Shown here in pieces: positions 1-10,450 of a DNA stretch of 64,000 bases (positions are counted from its first letter, which is position 1; the number at the start of each line of letters is the position of its first letter). The notes beneath the pieces are model-generated. The model was not told the origin of the DNA. It saw only the letters and a program-made list of their open reading frames with translations, and made no database searches. Both the position numbers and the translations under genes were made by a program. The stretch lies in assembly GCA_037349315.1 (NCBI GenBank), contig JBAIAC010000033.1, positions 28,166,001 to 28,230,000 on the forward strand. The letters are read 5' to 3'. Source of the DNA: Chelydra serpentina (Eukaryota; Chordata; Testudines; Chelydridae).

Positions 1-390
1 TTTGCCTTGTGTGTGAAATGCCTTTATTTCCCTCCTTTGTGGCTGAGTGATACATTTAATTCCCCCCACCCCCCACACACCCGCTTCTCACAACACTCAT
101 TGTTCCCAGCTCAAGGCAACCTTAGCCTGCCAGATGCACGCCTCAAAGTAGACATTGCTTGGCGAGTAGCTGTAGCGGTTAGTGATGCAGAGTCTGACTG
201 CAGAGCCAAGATTACCAAGAGGCAGCCGTAGTTTATCCTCTGATAGGAAAGTGATAAGCTGCTCTGTATCCCAGCCCTTTTGACTGCCATAGGGCTCTCG
301 TGTCTCTTAACGGTAAAGGAATGCAGGGAAACCGTTCCCTGCAGCAAGGGAAAGGGGGAAGCCTCACACATTTGTGTGTAGCCCGTAGAC
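1..390. other. Unassigned sequence
   Basis: I recognise no gene, repeat family or RNA here. A short C-rich run lies at about 61-80. Open frames in this stretch are short and show no domain. Confidence 0.6.
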
Positions 391-458
391 CAGAGTTTCT
401 CAGCCTGGAGGTCATGACCCATATGGGGATCATGGGAGTGGTTTAGAGGGGTTGCAAG
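391..458 (+). mobile_element. hAT-like element, left-end fragment
   Basis: The stretch opens with CAGAGTTTCTCAGCCT, close to the CAGGGGTTCTCAACCT terminus of the complete element at 16097. It is followed by a GGTCATGACCC motif of the kind common just inside hAT-Charlie-like ends. No matching right terminus is visible before another element begins at 459, so it is either truncated or interrupted by that element. The family call is from recognised terminal sequence only. Confidence 0.45.
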
Positions 459-738
459 CAGGGCTGGCATTAAGGGGTAGGAAGAAGGACAATTGCCTGG
501 GTTCTCATGTCACAGGGGCCCCGTGAAGCTAACTTACATGTTTTAGGGGCAGAAGCCCTGAGCCCCCCTGAGCCCCGCAATGCAGTGTTCTGCTGAAGTC
601 CCAAGCTGCAGGGGGCTGCTGAAGCCGCCGGGAAATGAGTCGCCGCCGAAATGCCGCTGAGGGCGGTGAAATGCCGCCCCCCAAATCCTGCCGCCTTAGG
701 CGACCACCTAGGGTCGCCTAGTGGAAACGCTGTCCCTG
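459..738. mobile_element. Candidate non-autonomous DNA transposon with CAGGG termini
   Basis: The left end reads CAGGGCTGGC and the right end, read on the minus strand, CAGGGACAGC (7 of 10 identical). The right half is GC-rich and contains a nested palindrome around TAGGCGACCACCTAGGGTCGCCTA-like sequence (about 696-721). The terminus type resembles the hAT pair at 52935 and 60976. I cannot see a convincing 8-bp target duplication, so the boundaries are tentative. Open frames across this GC-rich stretch are not genes. Confidence 0.42.
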
Positions 739-3504
739 ATGGCATCCCCATTTCAAGTATTAGCAGTTAAAAGCACACCAGGCACCACACTGTGGAAAAT
801 AAGTATGTAGCTGGTGTGTGTATGTGTGTGTATATATATATAGTGCTGGATTCCACAGTCTGCAATTTGTGGTGACCTTTAACTACATGAGGGTTAATGG
901 TTACAAATGAGGACCTCTGTTCTTGGCTGTTGGAATCTATTTTTTTCCCCTGTTGGTAAATCAAAAAACATGTCTTTCCGAGGATTTTAATAGAACATTT
1001 GGCTTATATTTAAACTAGCATAACTGAACAAACTGAAAAACCAAACAAATAAATACAATGACCCAGCGGGGCTTCTTTTCATGGTCTCTTGTTCTGAAAT
1101 AGGCAAACCCCCAATCATTGAGACAAATTGTGCACCATCCCCCATACAGAAATCTGGCCTTTGTCTCCTTCTGAGCTTCTCCTCTGTCTATTTTGCTGCA
1201 GTGTCTCATTTTTTGGAGAGTGAAGGGAGGTGCGAAGTTTGTGCTCGTTAGAGGTGCTTGCTTGGCAGCTCTGGAGACTGAAGGCTCCTGTTTACCCACA
1301 GAACTGGTACAGCCTGGGTAGCAACACCAGGGAAGTTTTCCCCCACACCACCCTGTCTCCATAGCCCTAATCTTGAGGGATATCTGTAGTGAGGAGAGAG
1401 AAAGTTCAGTATCCATTGCCTATGGAGTCCTTGGCCTCCTGGCCAAGTCTGCCAACAAAAGGGCCGGCTTGTGCCACTTGTGAGGCAAACACCTGTTGTT
1501 CTCCAGGAAGAGGATGGCGAGACCACCACATCATCACACATAGACCACTAAACAGCTGTCAGGTGGCAATGACTTTCAGACATTAACAGCACAGGCTGGG
1601 TTGCAACCAGTGAGCTATATATCCCATTACCAGTCCCCTGAGCCACTCTACTTCCATCCTACCCAACTTTAATTAAGTGTGTACAGAAGCACTGTCACAA
1701 TGTTCCCATATTATCCCTATTGATTCCTCCTTAGTCGTTGTTCAGCACATAGGAGAATAAGTTCCCATGAGCTCTCTGTGACTTTGCATTTCTGTGGTTC
1801 CTCATTCTATACCCAGGTCCTCTGGGTTGATCTTTTTCTCCGTGAGAGTAGTATGAGGTATTACTTCCCCTAATGGAGTACTCTTCCATTGTTACTTTCT
1901 ACTTTGCCCCAGCCTACACTCTGTTTGCTTTGAGACTGATATATTCTCATCACTGTGAAGAACAAACTCTGGGCTCTGTGAGTTCCTCAAGCTACACCCC
2001 ATTTGTTTCAAGCTTTCTCAACCAGGAGATGAGAAATACAACCCTTCCCCCACCCAATATGTGGATTTCCTTTCTTTCACCTCTCAGATCCATTTGAAGT
2101 CCATGTTTCATCATCTGGAGTATGCCATTCACATGATATCTCAAGGTCAATCATTCATGTCCTAAATCTCCTCAATGTACTTTCCTAAATCAAAACTCTG
2201 CAACATTTTATCTCCCTCAGCTCTTACCAACATGAAATGTGAGCCCGGTTCTGCCTCTCTGAAGTTTGGAATGCCAGCTATATATCCCTTGATTTGCTCT
2301 TCTAGCCCCATAGCCTTATATGTGAACATCTCAAAAACATGATGGGTCTCTGTTGTATTCTGTTCTTGCCATGTATCTTAGCCACTCTCTAGGCTTCAGC
2401 TCTTGCAAAACAAGTTCTTCCTAGAAGCTTCTTCACCCGTGAGAAACCCCTGACTACAGATCAAAGGTTGCCAATATCTCTCAATATCTGGTGGTTACCA
2501 GCTCGGTTTTGATGCAGGGGGCCAAGGCCGAAGAGACAAAAACTTGAGTCAGCTGCATTGGACAGTATAAAAAGAGAATTGAGAGGAAGAGGGCTGCAGG
2601 AACTGTGAGCAGTGTGCAAATCCACTCTAACCAGAATCATAACTGGAGTCTCAAGAGAGCCAGGCAAACTGTGGGAGAAGAAAGCTCCCCAAGCAGAGAT
2701 GCCTTTTGGAATGGCTACACACTAGTATCACTTTTGAATCCTGAGGAAAAAGGGTTTAAGGTCCAGGTTTAAGTTCCTTTACAGCTGAGAGGAAATAAAC
2801 TTAACGGACCATGGCTAAGTTCCTCTGGACCCAGAGGGAAGACATTTATGGGACCCAATTGGAAGTATGCTTGGAAAGAGTTGAAGAAGAAAGCAGTAGA
2901 AAGCACAGTGCTGGAGTTTAGGGCCCGGGGCTGGAGTTATCAGAAGAAGGTGGCTGGGATCTCCCCTTCCAGCACCAGAGACCTTGTGATACTCTCAGTA
3001 ATGCCTTCTATTAGCACTACACCCAGCTAAAGTTATATACTAACTTTCTGTGGGTCTAGGATCAGAAAAACTCCTTCCCTTCTTGCGTTTGTCTGTATTG
3101 CATGAAATGTGTGTGTCCTTTACACAGCTATCACACAGAAATTAAACTTTGGAAATAGTTCCCTTGGCCACATGCCCTCCAGTTTCATGTTACCACCATC
3201 TACTGAAATATTTTCATTCTAGTATAATCTTTGCTCTCCTATCTACCCACCTTATGGCTTTGTATTGCTGCTCATCACCAGAATAGAATATCTGCATGTC
3301 TTCCATGTAAAATAGATGGGCAACAGTGAATTCACAAGGTCTCTGGCTTTTCTCCCTTTTGGAGTTACAGAGAGTTCTGTTTGCGGGTAGGGTGTGTCTC
3401 TTTTGTGTGTGGTGGCAGGGGAAAGGGAGAAGTTGATGCTGTGAATGGCATTCTGGCTATGGTGGAAAAACATTACCAAAGAGGGTTTTCAATATTTCCT
3501 AAAG
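739..3504. other. Unassigned sequence, 2.8 kb
   Basis: Apart from a short TG/TA run at 814-842, I recognise no family or gene. A minus-strand frame of 133 codons (1015-1416) has no recognisable domain and overlaps sequence that looks like decayed dispersed repeat. The stretch 2461-3120 has an uneven purine-rich texture that could be an old retroelement, but I cannot support an assignment. Confidence 0.5.
814..842. repeat. TG/TA dinucleotide microsatellite
   Basis: An imperfect (TG)n run changes directly into (TA)n, about 29 bp in total. Confidence 0.85.
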
Positions 3505-3925
3505 GTGGTTAAATTCTGGTTTTGAATGTCCTCTGGAAGTTCATTCCACAGCTGGAGCCCTTCAGCTGAGAGTGCTTTGCCCCTGGCTCTCATGCACTTG
3601 GCTCCAGGCTTTGTGATCTACATTGTCTTAGCAGAGCACAATTGGCTTGTCAGACCATAGATACAGACATGATCTCCAATGTAATGGGGACTTGATCCAT
3701 TTATTGCTTTGGAGATTAGCACCCAGGTCTTTAACTAGCAGCTGAAGCAGCCTGGGAGCCAGTGGAGGGACAACCTGGTATAGTCACAGTCACCTTTAAA
3801 CCATGGAGGAGGCCATATTTTACAGAGGCAGAGCCTTTGCATTGTTTTCACATTCATTTTCAGAAATGGTGAATTGCAATAGTCCAGTCTAGAGGTGACA
3901 AATGCAGGGATCACTGTGAGGGATC
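3505..3925 (-). mobile_element. Old LINE (CR1/L3-related) 3' region, antisense
   Basis: The plus strand carries, in order, motifs that I recognise as the antisense of a LINE of the CR1/L3 group: a GTTCATTCCACAG block (about 3540), GATCCATTTATTGCTTTGGAG (about 3694), CAGCCAGTGGAGGGAC (about 3756) and AATAGTCCAGTCTAGAGGTGAC (about 3878). Frames are heavily interrupted, so this is an ancient non-coding relic. The exact clade (CR1, L2 or L3) cannot be fixed by eye. Confidence 0.5.
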
Positions 3926-4800
3926 ACTCACCCACAGTTCCATCTCCAGTTCTGTTTCTCACCAAGTGACATTGTAAGAGCTCTGGCCCCCTTTTGCTGA
4001 ACGACTGAGGTCTCGTCATTTCTCTCTTTCAGTTTTACCTCCAAGAGGTTCACCATTCCCACGTCCATGCCTAAGTCTCTCTCCCAGAGCATCAGTGAGA
4101 CTTCGCCTCTAGGAGTGTGTAGCTCTCACACACTCTTAGGAAGTTTTCCAAAAACCAAGAGAGTTCTTTTCATTCTCGATTAATAATAAATCATGTATTG
4201 GCATAGACAAGGTCTTATTTCCAGAGTCATTTACTGGCGCATGGGGATAGAAGGTTCAAGTGTCTCTGAAGACTGGCAGGTCAGCTTTTGCCAACACAGT
4301 GATAGCTGACAAGTTTAGCTATCTAACCCCAGGGCTGTAACATTATCCTCACATTCTTATCCTGGCTAAGTTATTCTTCCCTTCCTGAACTGAGCTGTGG
4401 AGTAGTGTTTCCCGCAGTGGTGAACAAACATCATGTTCCATCTGAGAGGTGTTTTGGTTACTGAGAGGAGAACAAATAGGTTCAGAATTGGATTTGACTC
4501 TCCAAAGTTTGGATGCTTGGCAGGTTGGTAGGGAGGGTTTAGTAGGGGCAATGTTTGGGCATAGCCTGGGCTTTGCTCTCCATTGCACTGACTAGCACAA
4601 CTGAGCCAAGTAAACTGTGCCAGGAAAAGGGCTAGTAAAGTTTTCTTCATCCATGGAACAAAGAGGGAACAGGGAACAGGTGGTGACTTTCAAAGCACAA
4701 CTATGTGCTGCCCCGATGGATTTTAAGGTTGCAATCCAGTCCATAGTGACTGGTGATTTACAAGTACCAAGGAAGGGCAGGGAGGCAGAAAGAGTGGGAG

Positions 4801-4841
4801 GGGGGGGGGACGGACAGAGAGAGAGAGAGAGAGAGAGAGAA
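4801..4841. repeat. Poly-G tract followed by (GA)n
   Basis: Nine G residues are followed, after a short spacer, by about thirteen GA units. The adjacent frames rich in Arg-Glu or Ser-Leu are produced by this repeat and are not genes. Confidence 0.9.
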
Positions 4842-6330
4842 GCTGTCCAGTCTTCTGCCAACCTCCATAAAGGTGCAGTTCGGCTTTGGTTTAAGTTGTA
4901 GTTAAAGATTTGGGTCTGTTCTTGTTGTGTGTTGCTGCTTCAGAACTTCAGCAGTGAGCGTGTTCCATTCAAAGGTCATAGGGAACGGCCCTAGTATTTG
5001 GGACAGCAGTGGAGCTGTTACTTGAGAAACCAAGTGGAGGAGGCAAACAAAGAAGTTAACTAATGAGATTATCTCATCCATCCTCGCCCACTGTGGATAA
5101 ATGTAGATTCATTGTATCAAAGCTTGATCTGAAAGCACTGGATAAGCAAAACTATTTTGCCATGCGTGAATGTTGATGGAAAAATAGCTACATTCCCATT
5201 GCATTGTAGCACATTCTTAAGAGTGATTGGCAACACACTGAGATTTTTGCTTTGAGTGCTAACATTCTCTCTCCCCCCCATTTTAGTGTAGTTGTGCATA
5301 GCCCTCCCTCCCCATACTCCATTGCATTCCTCAGTCGTGCCACCAGGATATTGCTTAGTCATGACTTCTTTACCAAAGAACTCATGCCCCCTACCACCAA
5401 GTTTTCCACATCCTCTGAAAAGCTGCTCTGTTCTGATGCAAATCTAATGACCTTGATTAAAAAACAAACAAACATGCAACCCACTTGCCAGAGAGGCAAG
5501 GTACTTAGTTTCCTGATTAATTCTGTAAACGGCTTAATAGCTATATGGATATATTTCACTCTCCAAAGTAAAAAGGGAGGGACCCAAGTGGACACCAAAA
5601 GAACAAAGCCCTGTTTATGATTAGTATGGCTGAAAATATCCATGTTAGGCCAGGTGCAGCTGGCTAATTCCCCCAGTCTACAAGTCAATTTAAACCATAA
5701 TTCCTGAGATAGACCTTGTTTCCCAACATAATAGGAACCAGCTGCCTCCCATTAATAATATGGATGCTTACAAGAAAAAGGAGAGGGGAGGAGGTGACGT
5801 TTGAGAAGATATTATTTTCCAGACCATTGGCAGTGTCCAGCTGCAGACAATACGCAAAGCGATGGGATACTAGCCTATTGAAAAATCTGTCAAGTCAAAT
5901 CTGCACATTGCGTTATCTGGGTTTGCTCAGAAAAGGTGGCTTATCTGAGCACTTTCATGTTTCAGCTGCAAGGTTATTTCAAGGATAGCAAAGTTATGTA
6001 TATGCATTTATTTTTATTTGCTGGATGCCTTTTGTTTTCTCCCTCCTCTTCACTCCCCTGTTCCAGGGTTTTGATTAGCTCCATGTTACAGGGGCCCACG
6101 TCAAGCGCAGTTGTTTCCACCTGGACTTGATTCTATTTGAGATTGTGGAGTCCATCAGAGCAGATGGACAATAAATGAGCTCAGGCTTGCCTGAGTATTT
6201 GACTTGCTTATCGAAAGCATTCATTTTGTTCTCATTATTGCTGCACTGTGGCAGTGTGTACTGAAGGGAAGAGGAATAACAAGCCGAGAAGTGGAAATTC
6301 AGCATGCTTGAAATCAAGAAGGCATTTGGG

Positions 6331-6365
6331 GTTATTATTATTATTATTACTTTATTATTACTATT
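6331..6365. repeat. (TTA)n microsatellite
   Basis: About eleven TTA units, interrupted near 6350 and 6361. The Leu/Tyr run in the overlapping frame is a product of this repeat. Confidence 0.9.
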
Positions 6366-7066
6366 TAGGCTTGTGCATTTCTTTGGAAGTTTATTTTGTT
6401 TTGTTTTTTAGACCCAAAGCAGAATATTTGTTTAAAAGAATAAATTCCATTTTTTTAAACAATATTTTACATTTTGTGGGTGCACACAGTGCCAATTCGT
6501 TTTAGGACTAAAACTATCATCCTCTAGGCAGGTATGCTCCCTATCACTAAGACCTTCTCTCTGGGATCCCTGAGTGAGGGGGACCACACACTTGCAGATT
6601 TCCTCCTGCCCATGGAGAATGTGGGAGATGCCAATTCCATATCTATCTCCATTTTTCCCCTAGAACCCTGCTGGGGCTCCACAAGATTCCAGGGGATGGG
6701 GCATGAAGTGTGTGGATCAGGGGATGGGGCCTCCGTCTTGCATCATCACCTCCTCCTAGCCCCATGGGTTAGCTCAGCATTAACTTTCTCTGAGTTCCTT
6801 CCATGAGAAACTGCAGAGAGATCCAACTACTGGCGGAATAACTGCTGCTTTAGGGGAAGCCGTAGGAGGCAGAGCCACGCATGGGAATGTCTCCTGCCTC
6901 TGTGGATCTGAGGAGGTGAATTGATGGGGTGGGGTAGGGTTATTCCCTCGGGATCTAAGGAATTGTGAGATCTCCAGGAGCAAGAAACCCCTTGCACTAC
7001 ATTGGATGTTTCACACGAAGCTAAGCAAGGGGAACCTCTTGAGTTTTCCTGCCTGTCTAGACCCCG

Positions 7067-8148
7067 TCCATCATAAGTGATCTGGAAAAAGAAATAAGCG
7101 GTGGGGTGGCAAAGTTGGCAGACAATATAAAATTACTCAAGATAGTTAAGTCCAAAGCTGACTGAGAAAAGGTATAAAGGGCTCTCACATAGCTGGGTGA
7201 CTGGGCAACAAAATGGCAGATGAAATTCACTGTTGATAAATGCAAAGTAATGCACATTGGAAAACATAATCCCAACTACACATATGAAATGGTAGGATCT
7301 AAATTAGCTGTTACCGCTCAGGAAAGAGATCTTGGAATCATTGTGGGTAGTTCTCTGAAACCATCTGCTCAATGTGTAGCCACAGTCAATAAAGCTAACA
7401 GAATGTTAGGAACCATTAGGAAAGGGATAGACAATAAGACAGAAAATACCATTATGCCACTATAGAAATGCATGGTACGGCCACCCTTTGAATATTGCAT
7501 GAAGTTCTGGTCAGTCCATCTCAAAAAACATATATTAGAATTGGAAAAGATACAGGAAAGGGCAACAAAAATTATGAAGGATATAGAACAGCTTTCATAT
7601 GAGGAGAGATTAAAAAGACTGGGACTTTTCAGCTTGGAAAAGAGGAGACTAAGGGGGGATATGATAGAGGTCTATAAAATCATGAATGGTGGGGAGAAAA
7701 TGAATAAGCAAGGGTTATTTACCCCTTCCCATAACACACAAATGAGGGGTCACCCAATGAAATTAATAGGCAGCAGGTTTAAAACAAACAAAAGGAAGTA
7801 TTTCTTTACACAACGCTCAGTCAAGCTGTGGAACTCATTGCCAGGGGATGTTGTGAAGGCCAAAAGTATAACTGGTTTCAAAAAATAATTAGCTAAGTTC
7901 ATGGAGGACAGGTTTATCAACAACTATTAGTCAAGATGGTCAGCGATGCAACCCTGTGCTTAGGGCATCCCTAAACCATTAACTGCCAGAAGCTGGGAGT
8001 GGACAACAGGGAATGGATCACTCGACGATTGCCTGTTCTGGTCACTCCCTCTGAAGCACCTGACCTGACATTGGCCACTTTTGGAAGACAGGACACTGGG
8101 CTAGATAGACCATTGGTCTGACCCAGTTTGGTCGTTCTTACGTTCTTA
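7067..8148 (+). mobile_element. CR1-like LINE, 5'-truncated, with 3' tail
   Basis: This is the best preserved LINE in the window. About 850 bp of reverse-transcriptase C-terminal coding relic is followed by about 225 bp of 3' untranslated sequence ending in GGTCTGACCCAG...CGTTCTTACGTTCTTA near 8148. The same 3' end recurs at 28671-28768, 38399-38557 and 48978-49147, always on the plus strand, as expected of a LINE whose 3' end defines each insertion. The 5' end is truncated inside the reverse-transcriptase domain, the usual result of incomplete target-primed reverse transcription. It differs from the CR1 3' end at 8648, so at least two LINE lineages are present. Family naming is from memory; a library search would settle it. 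Confidence 0.85.
7070..7924 (+). pseudogene. LINE ORF2 relic (reverse transcriptase, C-terminal part)
   Basis: One continuous frame carries the end of a LINE reverse transcriptase. It starts just before the catalytic motif region (LADN at 7115-7126) and continues through [48 protein letters not shown] and [11 protein letters not shown] to the C-terminus near 7924. There are five in-frame stops in this part (near 7163, 7175, 7190, 7463 and 7886) but no frameshift. The second aspartate of the catalytic Asp-Asp pair is Asn here (codon AAT, 7124-7126), so it would be inactive even without the stops. The 138-codon open frame 7472-7888 is part of this relic and not a separate gene. Confidence 0.85.
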
Positions 8149-8204
8149 TCCCATGGGTTTCTCAGCAGGAGGAGGGGTTATCTGGACCTAGGTTCTTTAG
8201 CAAT

Positions 8205-8306
8205 CCAGCTAGCTAGTGGCTATAGCACAGAACTGGGAGTAAAGGTTTTTGGGAACTATCCCTGATTTGGCCACTCAGTCTAAGCACGACCTTGGGCAAT
8301 TGACTA
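8205..8306 (+). mobile_element. MIR-like SINE fragment
   Basis: The order of blocks follows the MIR 5' half and core: CACAGAACTGGGAGT, then CTGATTTGGCCACT, then GACCTTGGGCAATTGACT, corresponding to the usual ...CCTTGGGCAAGTCACT segment. It stops where the fold-back repeat at 8314 begins. Confidence 0.5.
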
Positions 8307-8313
8307 AAGGCCA

Positions 8314-8369
8314 CTCCAAAGCCCATTGAAGTCAATGGGAGTCTTTCCACTGAACTTCAGTGGAGCAGG
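8314..8369. repeat. Small fold-back repeat (CCATTGAAGTCAATGG type)
   Basis: CCCATTGAAGTCAATGG at 8322-8338 is nearly self-complementary and also pairs with CCACTGAACTTCAGTGG at 8347-8363. Related sequence is found at 16447-16483 and 31279-31344. It behaves like a very short palindromic MITE; the transposon superfamily is not known to me. Confidence 0.55.
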
Positions 8370-8647
8370 CCTTTTAAGTACAGCCCATCGGCACGGGGGG
8401 GTGCAGGTGAACGGAGCTAGTGGGAGTGTTCAGAGGCTGTCACAGTTGTTCTGGCCAGCAACTGCTTGCAGGCCAGAGCGGCCCTCTCCACACCTTTTCA
8501 CAGGTTACAGCATGAGCTGCCCTCTGAGCAAGGACAGCATTCCCAACCCAAAGCATTTCCAGGGAATGGGGAAGGACTCCCAACATTTCAGGTGAGCACT
8601 TGCTTATTATAAAGGGGCAGAGGGGCTTCAAGGGGCTTCAAGCCTGA

Positions 8648-8940
8648 ATCATAGAATCTCAGGGTTGGAAGGGAGCTCAGGAGGTCATCTAGTCCAACCC
8701 CCTGCTCAAAGCAGGACCAACCCCAACTAAATCATCCCAGCCAGGGCTTTGTCAAGCCTGACCTTAAAAACCTCTAAGGAAGGAGATTCCACCACCTCCC
8801 TAGGTAACCCATTCCAGTGTTTCACCACCCTACTAGTGAAAAAGTTTTTCCTAATATCCAACCTAAACCTCCCCCACTGCAACTTGAGGTCCCCCGTTTT
8901 TTTTGAAATGGTGTCCCAAGGAGCAATGTCTTTTGAACTC
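8648..8940 (-). mobile_element. CR1 LINE 3' end, antisense
   Basis: The plus strand begins with ATCATAGAATCTCAGGGTTGG and contains GTCATCTAGTCCAACCCCCTG, the classic antisense CR1 3' end of sauropsids. On the minus strand the C-terminal peptide is still readable over about 8727-8890: [20 protein letters not shown] followed by [16 protein letters not shown]. This is the expected end of CR1 ORF2. The copy is 5'-truncated and carries only the last tens of codons plus the short 3' untranslated region. It lies tail-to-tail with the plus-strand LINE at 7067-8148, separated by about 500 bp. Confidence 0.85.
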
Positions 8941-10372
8941 CCAGGCAAGCAGTAGCTCCCTCTTGAAGCACTCCTGAGGTGTGATCCCATGGGCAATGAT
9001 ACACATCCACCCTCCCAGGTTGGGCTTTTGCCAAGGTCTTCAAAGCACCCCGCTGGGATATTTACAAGCAAGGAAAGCACCAACACCCCCATTCTCCCCT
9101 TTCAGGGTAACATTAGAAAGACAGAAAGATGTGGCTCAGGGAAGAGAGGTGGCTCTAAATCCTGTCTGTGTGTGTAAATATAGCAAATTTGAGTGGACGT
9201 GGAGCGTTTAAACAATTGAGATCTCACTGCTCGGCCAACAATAGCTCAGTGGATACACTTAGCTGAAGGCCTGCTGCAGAAGACGACCAGGATTCTTGCT
9301 GGGTGGAATTGACTCCCAGGGGCCCCTCGAAAGTAGCACTTGCGGCTGCAATGAAATGCCAGTGGTCTGCCCCAGCCTTCCTCTTGTCAACACAAACCCC
9401 CCACGGTTTTATCGAAAACACATTTCAGAACTAAGTAAAACAAAACAAAACAACAGTTGAGGCTGCTGCGGAAGAAAGGGGGTCGACTCCTGAAGTGCCC
9501 GCCCTACTGTTCTGCTCATTGACAAACACACGAGTGGCTGATTGGGGTTCTGAGAATGAGGGTCGGGTACGTGATACACCCCAAAATGATCACTCAAAAA
9601 TCCTCTGCCGGGGTGTGGGCCACGCGGCGGGAGAATAAAAAAGAGTGAATGCGAGTTTTGTAATTGCTCTATGAGAGGCAGGAGAACAGTATGGACCACA
9701 GCTCACTGTTTCTGTGACTCCTCACTTCGAGAACCGTGACTCTGTGTTGAGAGGAAGGCTCCGCTTTGCCTTGGTGCTTGTGACTGAGTTGGGAAGGCTG
9801 TGTGTTGAGTGGGCGCTCATGACTTTCTAGCTATAACATCATAAAATACATACGCAAGTGATTGGTGTCATATAGATAACCATGTATGGACAAATATCTT
9901 ACACCAGTGGTGTTCAACCTATCTCTTACTGGTGCCGCCATGCTGCTCCCATTCAGCAAGATGGGAAGAGCAAGGTGTGATCTCTTTGTGACCCCCAGGC
10001 TAAGGACTTGTCAACCTGGAGAGACACTTTCAGACCAAGCCAATGAACGAAGTATTCTTTGAGGGCAGAGCCACTTTAAGCCAGGAAAGTCCACCCTGGT
10101 ATTAATTTACTTCCCAAGGGATCCCCAAGGACTTTACAGACTTTATAAGTAAAGTATAAACCTTGGAATCACTTCCTCTATCACAGAAATGCCAGAGTAA
10201 AGAGGTGCTAGTCCTTTGCCTTGGCTGAATTTTAATTGGATGTGTTTTTAATTCTTCACTCCCTATCTCACACTGTTTTGTAATGTTGTTGTTAAACAGC
10301 TGCCACTTTCCACCCCAGAGATGGCTGCATTTTACGGGGGGGGGGGTGAAGCAGTTCCAGGATACATACAAC
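8941..10372. other. Unassigned sequence, 1.4 kb
   Basis: No gene or confident repeat. A sequence near 9900-9960 (GTGGTGTTCAACCT) resembles a hAT terminus but lacks a partner. A poly-G tract of ten lies at 10337-10346. A tRNA-like A-box match near 9243 was considered and rejected. Confidence 0.5.
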
Positions 10373-10450
10373 CTAGTTTGTAAAGTGCTTTAAGGTCCTT
10401 CGGGGAGAAAGGCATTGGATGAATGTAAGATGTTTTATTATTAATATTTG
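10373..10450 (+). mobile_element. MIR/CORE-SINE-type 3' tail
   Basis: The order TTGTAAAGTGCTTTAAGGTCCTT, then AAAGGCATTGGATGAATGTAAG, then an ATTATTAATA-rich end matches the 3' portion of MIR/CORE-SINE elements, in which the last part is shared with L2-type LINEs. No tRNA-derived head is visible upstream. Confidence 0.55.

Larger units (their letters stand above)
3926..7066. other. Unassigned sequence, 3.1 kb
   Basis: It contains two simple repeats (4801-4841 and 6331-6365) and otherwise no recognised gene or repeat. Frames of up to 122 codons (plus strand 5252-5620; minus strand 5359-5688) overlap one another on opposite strands and show no domain. Confidence 0.5.

Noticed and set aside
1015..1416. 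133-codon minus-strand frame as a gene
   Set aside because: No recognisable domain, no splice or promoter context, and the C-terminal end runs into AT-rich non-coding sequence.
4592..4901. Ser/Leu- or Arg/Glu-rich frames around 4.8 kb
   Set aside because: They are products of the (GA)n repeat read on either strand.
9233..9300. tRNA gene or tRNA-derived SINE (ATAGCTCAGTGGATACACT resembles an A box)
   Set aside because: There is no B box at the right distance and no cloverleaf can be drawn; the similarity to the turtle tRNA-derived SINE head is limited to about 12 bp plus GGCCTGCT.
9900..9960. Another hAT element starting at CCAGTGGTGTTCAACCT
   Set aside because: No matching right end or target duplication was found within 1 kb.
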